DNA of 20,354 nucleotides from Rhodothermales bacterium (GTDB lineage: Bacteria > Bacteroidota > Rhodothermia > Rhodothermales > UBA10348). The position numbers and the translations under genes were made by a program. The number at the start of each line of letters is the position of its first letter. Positions within the stretch are counted from its first letter, which is position 1. The stretch is taken from positions 1 through 20,354 of the forward strand of contig JAURGV010000007.1 in the NCBI GenBank assembly GCA_030833605.1, read 5' to 3'. Below are positions 15,999 to 20,354 of this stretch, piece by piece. The notes under the pieces are model-generated. The model was not told the DNA's origin and ran no database searches. It saw nothing but the letters and a program-made list of their open reading frames with translations.

Positions 15999-17473
15999 AC
16001 GTATATGACGAAGCCAAATTAAAATTGGCGCATTTGCATACCCGGCGACATTTTCTGAAGTCCTTTTCAGCGGGATTAGGTGGTGCAGCCCTCGCTTCGC
16101 TTGGGCTGCCCTCATATGCTTTGGGAGCAAATCCCCTTGGGTCCTTACTAGGGGGCCCACTTTCTCCGCGACCGCCGCATTTTGCTCCCGCAGCCAAACA
16201 TGTCATTTTCTTACACATGGCAGGTGCTCCGTCCCAATTGGAGCTGTTTGACTACAAACCCATACTGGCTAAACTTGATGGCCAGGTCACTCCCCCTTCG
16301 CTCTTGGAAGGCCGAAAATTTGCGTTTATTCAGGGGGCGCCGAAAATGCTTGGGCCTCAGGCTACGTTTAAGCAGCATGGTCAATCGGGCGCTTGGATAT
16401 CAGACCATTTACCGTACTTGGGAACGGTTGCCGACGAGATCTCTTTCCTAAAGGCGATGCACACGGACGAATTTAACCACGCTCCTGCGCAGTTATTGAT
16501 GTATACCGGTAATCCTAGGCTAGGCCGCCCTTCCTTGGGGTCATGGGCGGTTTATGGATTGGGAACTGAAAACGAGAATTTACCTGGGTTTGTCGTTTTG
16601 TTGTCGGGTGCCGCCGGCCCTGATGCAGGTTCTTCGGTGTATGGAAGTGGCTTTCTGCCAACCGTTTTCCAGGGTATTCAGTGCCGTTCCCAAGGCGATC
16701 CCGTTCTGTTTCTTTCTGACCCAGACGGCGTGCCGCGGGACATGAGAAAAGCGAGCATTGATGCCATTACTAAAATTAATCGGCAGCAATACGAGGAAAC
16801 GCAAGATCTTGAAATCCTGACGCGCATCGCCCAATATGAATTGGCCTTCCGCATGCAGATGTCGGTCCCGGAAGCCATGGACATCACGTCTGAGCCGGCC
16901 TATATCCAAGAAGAATATGGCACGGCACCCGGTGAAATATCATTCGCAAATAACTGTTTGTTAGCGCGCAGGCTCGTAGAACGAGGCGTTCGATTTGTTC
17001 AGCTTTTTCATTGGGGCTGGGACGCTCATGGTGCTGGCAAAGAAGAGGCCTTGAACTACGGATTCAAAGACCGTTGCAAAGAAACGGACCAAGCCATTAC
17101 CGCATTAATTGTCGATTTGAAACGACGCGGATTGCTCGAGGACACGCTCATTGTTTGGGGAGGCGAATTTGGTCGAACACCGATGCTCGAAAACCGATCG
17201 GGGCAAGACAATCCGTTTGTCGGCCGAGATCACCACAGTGACGCGTTTACCATGTGGATGGCTGGCGGTGGTGTTAAAAGAGGCTTTTCTTACGGTGAAA
17301 CCGACGAAATTGGGTATGAACCGGTGAGCGGACGGGTTCACGTGCACGACTTGCAGGCCACTATATTGCATCAATTGGGATTTGACCATACCCGTCTCAC
17401 GTTTCCGTATCAGGGTCGAGATTTTAGATTGACCGATGTTGGTGGACGAGTGGTTCGGGAGATACTCGCTTGA
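15995..17473 (+). CDS. Tat-exported DUF1501 protein, copy 2
   Basis: This 492-residue DUF1501 protein is a paralogue of the one at 7033. The Tat signal is TRRHFLKS (Arg17-Arg18) followed by GLGGAALASLG. Shared motifs include GAPSQLELFDYKP (Gly-Ala in place of Gly-Gly of copy 1), GRPSLGSWAVYGLG, RIAQYELAFRMQ, SVPEAMD, WGGEFGR, GRDHH, MAGGGVKRG and HVHDLQATILHQLGFDH. The ATG overlaps the previous stop by 4 bp (ATGA), indicating translational coupling with the cytochrome lipoprotein. No clear Shine-Dalgarno site is present, in keeping with coupling. Fold is predicted to be alkaline-phosphatase/sulfatase-like. Activity is unknown. Confidence 0.92.
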   Translation: MNVYDEAKLKLAHLHTRRHFLKSFSAGLGGAALASLGLPSYALGANPLGSLLGGPLSPRPPHFAPAAKHVIFLHMAGAPSQLELFDYKPILAKLDGQVTPPSLLEGRKFAFIQGAPKMLGPQATFKQHGQSGAWISDHLPYLGTVADEISFLKAMHTDEFNHAPAQLLMYTGNPRLGRPSLGSWAVYGLGTENENLPGFVVLLSGAAGPDAGSSVYGSGFLPTVFQGIQCRSQGDPVLFLSDPDGVPRDMRKASIDAITKINRQQYEETQDLEILTRIAQYELAFRMQMSVPEAMDITSEPAYIQEEYGTAPGEISFANNCLLARRLVERGVRFVQLFHWGWDAHGAGKEEALNYGFKDRCKETDQAITALIVDLKRRGLLEDTLIVWGGEFGRTPMLENRSGQDNPFVGRDHHSDAFTMWMAGGGVKRGFSYGETDEIGYEPVSGRVHVHDLQATILHQLGFDHTRLTFPYQGRDFRLTDVGGRVVREILA

Positions 17474-17534
17474 TGGCTCGTTTCTCGGTAGGTCCACACG
17501 CTTTTTTTGATTCTGTAAAACCAGTGTTCTTCGC

Positions 17535-18995
17535 ATGATTTCTCAACGTTTTTCCCGCTGGAATTTAGTCCTTATCACCATCCTTCTGGTGGGGGTCGCT
17601 TTTCTTATCGATCCCAGCGGAAGGTCCAGTTCCATTTTTCGTTTTTTTGGGCGCCTTCATCCTGCGATGATTCACTTTCCAATTGTATTCGTAATTGTTG
17701 CATTTATGGGAAGTGTCGTTAATCGGTTCACCAAATCAGAACGATGGGACTCCCTAGTTCATATTTCGCTGTTTTTAGCTTGCTGGGCAGGCCTTAAAGC
17801 TGTTTTTGCCGGATCCTGGTTATCGCAAACGGGAGGATACCCCAGTGATCTGATCACGTTGCACAAGTGGTTTGGCATCGGAATCGTGTGGAGCTCTGCC
17901 TTTTTGTTGGTAGTCACCACAGCCGGAAGTGGCATTTTTCAGACCAGAATGGTTCGGTTGGTTTCATGGGCTGCGGTATTGGGTGGACTGGTTGTCGGGG
18001 GAGATCTGGGAGGGCAGCTGACTCACGGCCGAGGTTTCGTGACGCAATACGCACCAGCCGGTTTGCGTTTGGTTTTGGAGCACCCCGACCCAATGAAAAC
18101 CCGTTTTGATCTATCTACCCCAGATGTGACGACGGTATACGATGGTATCGTTTCGCCGATTTTGATGGAAAAGTGCTCGTCGTGTCACGGAGCGGACAGA
18201 GGAAAAGGAAGCCTACGGTTGCATACCGTGGAAGCAATTACCACCCATGAAGGCGACGAGCCGTTGTTGACGGCGGGTAAACCCGAAGAAAGCTTACTGA
18301 TCAAGCGCATTGAACTTCCAGAGGGGCACGAAGACCAAATGCCCCCGATGTATAATGCGAAGCCCATATCGCATGCGGACGTTGAACTGCTGAAGTGGTG
18401 GGTTTCGAGTGGAGCATCCTTTGATCAAACGATTGCTTCCGTTGAAATGCCAACTACCATTTATACCATCCTGCAAGCGTACGGGTTGGGCGGAATTCGC
18501 ACAGGCGTATTTGCCTTGGATGTTGCACCACCCGATACCGCTCTGATTGCATCTTGGCGTCAAAAAGGGGTTTCCGTCGATGTGCTTGCTGAGGGTGAAT
18601 CGCTGCTATCTGTTCGTTGCACGGTAGTGCAGGACTGTATTTGGGGACCAGAGGCGGATGGGTTAGCCGCGAACGTGACCTGGATCGATTTACGAAACAG
18701 TGACCTTACGGACGAATCCATGGCTGGGCTAGGACGCTTTCCGCTGTTAACGCGGGTCAATGTTGCAGGAACAGCGATTTCGGGATCGGGATTGGCCGCC
18801 ATTTCAGGGCATGAATACCTGGATTATTTGAACTTATACGGGTCGATGGTTGACGATAATGCCTTGCAGCACATTGAGTTGATGAAAAAGCTAACGTCGC
18901 TATACCTATGGCAAACCAAGGTTTCGGAAGAAGGAATTGCGCGCTTGCGATCGGCGCTTCCTCAAACAGAAATTGACACGGGTGACGCAAAATAA
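17535..18995 (+). CDS. Membrane protein: DUF2231-like domain, cytochrome c domain and leucine-rich repeats
   Basis: This 486-residue protein has an N-terminal membrane region (about residues 10-165, four or five segments) with FGRLHPAMIHFPI (38-50), the signature block of DUF2231. It continues with a planctomycete-type cytochrome c domain holding CSSCH (214-218) and QMPPM as likely distal Met region, and ends in leucine-rich repeats (about 375-480; LRNSDLTDESMAGL, GTAISGSGLAAI, LYLWQTKVSEEGIARL). It follows DUF1501 by 61 bp on the same strand, so it is probably the third gene of the cassette and the only integral inner-membrane member. It could link the exported proteins to the respiratory chain. 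Which partner the repeats bind is unknown. Confidence 0.85.
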   Translation: MISQRFSRWNLVLITILLVGVAFLIDPSGRSSSIFRFFGRLHPAMIHFPIVFVIVAFMGSVVNRFTKSERWDSLVHISLFLACWAGLKAVFAGSWLSQTGGYPSDLITLHKWFGIGIVWSSAFLLVVTTAGSGIFQTRMVRLVSWAAVLGGLVVGGDLGGQLTHGRGFVTQYAPAGLRLVLEHPDPMKTRFDLSTPDVTTVYDGIVSPILMEKCSSCHGADRGKGSLRLHTVEAITTHEGDEPLLTAGKPEESLLIKRIELPEGHEDQMPPMYNAKPISHADVELLKWWVSSGASFDQTIASVEMPTTIYTILQAYGLGGIRTGVFALDVAPPDTALIASWRQKGVSVDVLAEGESLLSVRCTVVQDCIWGPEADGLAANVTWIDLRNSDLTDESMAGLGRFPLLTRVNVAGTAISGSGLAAISGHEYLDYLNLYGSMVDDNALQHIELMKKLTSLYLWQTKVSEEGIARLRSALPQTEIDTGDAK

Positions 18996-19060
18996 ACGAG
19001 CGGCGGGGTGGCGATTTTCAATCGCCACCCCGCCAAAACATCAAATCCGACTCGTTTTTT
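18994..19060. terminator. Nested hairpin terminator between convergent genes
   Basis: The inner stem is a perfect 15-bp pair (19002-19016 with 19020-19034, GGCGGGGTGGCGATT and complement) with a 3-base loop. An outer pair, AAACGAG (18994-19000) with CTCGTTT (19051-19057), runs into a T6 tract (19055-19060). It starts at the stop of the plus-strand gene and reaches the stop of the minus-strand gene at 19059, so it can serve both directions. Confidence 0.82.
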
Positions 19061-20354
19061 AGCTATCCAGTTTGATCGCCGGCAGTTTCATATCCTGCAC
19101 CATCTGCTCAAATGTGTTCATTTGGAAGCTCGTAATGTCGGCAAGTTTGGTTAGCCATTCATCAATCTGCTGGACGAGTTCATCCCGAACACCATACGCT
19201 TGGTCAGTCGGACGGTAGTTTCCTCCTGAAGCCACGCCTCCTACGGCAGCCAGTTTGTTGTTCAGGCGAATCGGGAAGTTTAGCGGATCTTGACCAGACT
19301 GATTCTTGGTCTGATAAAGCGCTTCCTCCACTTCTTTCATGCCAGCCAATATGCTTTTCGCATAACCTTTTAAGGTGTCCGCGTCGGCATAATCGCTGGG
19401 CACGCGTTCCAATACCTCGTTCACCTGTTTGCGCAGCGATCGGATTTGCTTAATGGCTTTGTGGGTCTCAGACAGTTTATCGCGCACTTCGATTAGGAAC
19501 GTAAACTGTTCTTCTAAATCTGCGATGCTCGATTCGCTGCGCGGATCGGGAGCGATGCTGAAATTCACCGTTGTGGAGTCCTCCCCGACAATTAATCGCG
19601 CTTTGTACGTCCCAGGAACGGCCCGAGGACCAGTCACTGAGCCCGCCCACATCACAAGACCATCGAAAGATTCGGCATCCTCGTACCGCATATTCCAATT
19701 AAATTGGTTGACACCTTTGGAAGCCTTTACCTCCTTGCCCTTATACGATTTGATAATGGTCCCATCTTCTTCCAAGATGCGAAGCGTCACGTCGTCTTTT
19801 TGATCTTCTTTAAACCAATACCGTAGACGCACCGAGTTTTCAGCACCCATAGTGGCTACATAAGGGCTGTAAAACGTATACTTTTTGTCCTTGTCTTCTG
19901 CTTTCAGGACGTGAAGGTGCATCAAATCGTCTAAAACCCAAAACGCTCTACCCTGTGTGGCAACGACCAAGTCGTGGTCTTTCCACAACAAGTCGGTGAT
20001 CGGTACGATAGGTAAATTGAGCTGAAACGATTGCCAAGAAGCGCCATCGTCAAACGAAATGTACAGGCCGGACTCGGTCCCGGCATAAAGCAGTCCTGCT
20101 CGAACCGGATCTGCTTCAATTGCTCTGGTAAAGTGATCGTTGGGGATCCCGTTGGTAATTTTTTTCCACGTAGCCCCGTAATCGCTTGTTTTGTAGAGAT
20201 AGGGAGCGAAATCATCGGATTTATACCGCGTTCCCGCCACGTACAGGCCACCCGGGTTGCGCGGATCAACCACCATATCGTTGACCATCATCCATTCCGG
20301 GAAAATTTTTGCATCCGGAGTAACATTTGTCCACGTTTTGCCATCATCTCGGGT
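19059..20354 (-). CDS. Sortilin/BNR-repeat propeller protein, C-terminal part (5' end outside window)
   Basis: This is the C-terminal portion (432 codons in view) of a large exported protein of the BNR/VPS10-like propeller type, often labelled glycosyl hydrolase without proof. The frame stays open to the window edge; the ATG at 20291 is internal. Asp-box motifs repeat: TRDDGKTW just before 20291, TSDYGATW and SFDDGASW after it, then GLYVAGT and GLLYAGTESGLYISF blades. A closing propeller segment (ATQGRAFWVLDD) is followed by a beta-sandwich (FNWNMRYEDAESFDG, VPGTYKARLIVG) and a helical C-terminus of about 150 residues with coiled-coil character. No catalytic residues of a glycosidase can be assigned. 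The gene converges on the cytochrome cassette and is not part of its operon. Confidence 0.82.
   Translation of the reverse strand, partial: TRDDGKTWTNVTPDAKIFPEWMMVNDMVVDPRNPGGLYVAGTRYKSDDFAPYLYKTSDYGATWKKITNGIPNDHFTRAIEADPVRAGLLYAGTESGLYISFDDGASWQSFQLNLPIVPITDLLWKDHDLVVATQGRAFWVLDDLMHLHVLKAEDKDKKYTFYSPYVATMGAENSVRLRYWFKEDQKDDVTLRILEEDGTIIKSYKGKEVKASKGVNQFNWNMRYEDAESFDGLVMWAGSVTGPRAVPGTYKARLIVGEDSTTVNFSIAPDPRSESSIADLEEQFTFLIEVRDKLSETHKAIKQIRSLRKQVNEVLERVPSDYADADTLKGYAKSILAGMKEVEEALYQTKNQSGQDPLNFPIRLNNKLAAVGGVASGGNYRPTDQAYGVRDELVQQIDEWLTKLADITSFQMNTFEQMVQDMKLPAIKLDS

Noticed and set aside
1..20354. Mobile element, CRISPR, tRNA or rRNA genes
   Set aside because: I found no transposase or integrase frame, no regular short repeat-spacer array and no tRNA-like cloverleaf in the intergenic gaps.

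Overview
The window is about 20.4 kb with no rRNA, tRNA, CRISPR array or insertion sequence that I can see. The gene content suggests a non-photosynthetic, didermic, aerobic-type environmental bacterium, most likely of the Bacteroidota/Balneolota/Rhodothermota (FCB) group. The reasons are exported proteins typical of that group, an APC permease fused to EIIA-like and TrkA-C domains, a small secreted protein of a type I associate with FCB genomes, and weak use of Shine-Dalgarno sites. The assignment is an inference. The planctomycete-type cytochrome families present are also abundant in Planctomycetota and Verrucomicrobiota, and no phylogenetic marker is present.

Layout. Positions 3-950 hold the C-terminal Mur-ligase module of a cyanophycin synthetase, overlapping by 14 bp a VanX-like D-Ala-D-Ala dipeptidase lipoprotein (937-1605). 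Next is a small antibiotic-biosynthesis-monooxygenase (quinol monooxygenase-like) gene broken by one in-frame TAA (1696-2055). Positions 2186-8520 form a tight operon: an exported TPR protein, a PSCyt1-DUF1549-LamG-DUF1553 cytochrome lipoprotein, and a Tat-exported DUF1501 protein. A convergent gene (8512-10623, minus) encodes an APC permease fused to PTS-EIIA-like and TrkA-C domains.

The 453-bp region 10624-11076 is rich in repeats and ends in a full match to a sigma-54 (-24/-12) promoter. That promoter faces a small secreted protein (11077-11550) with strongly biased codons and a textbook terminator (11628-11663). A two-gene minus-strand operon follows: a Tat-exported six-bladed beta-propeller protein (12442-13503) and a COG3650-like anchored protein (11673-12416). 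Divergent from it is a second cytochrome cassette on the plus strand: PSCyt1-DUF1549-DUF1553 lipoprotein (13614-15998), DUF1501 (15995-17473), and a DUF2231-cytochrome-LRR membrane protein (17535-18995). A nested hairpin terminator (18994-19060) separates this from a convergent, incomplete sortilin/BNR-propeller protein (19059-20354, minus).

How it fits together. The two DUF1549/DUF1553 + DUF1501 pairs are clear paralogues and make up nearly half of the window. Each pair couples a lipid-anchored multi-domain protein with two CXXCH haem motifs to a Tat-exported protein of the alkaline-phosphatase/sulfatase-like fold. Different accessory proteins surround each pair (TPR and LamG; beta-propeller, DUF2231-cytochrome and LRR). 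I read this as an envelope-located redox/hydrolase module duplicated and elaborated in two ways. Its substrate is unknown. The other feature most worth following is the sigma-54-driven secreted protein with candidate upstream activator sites.
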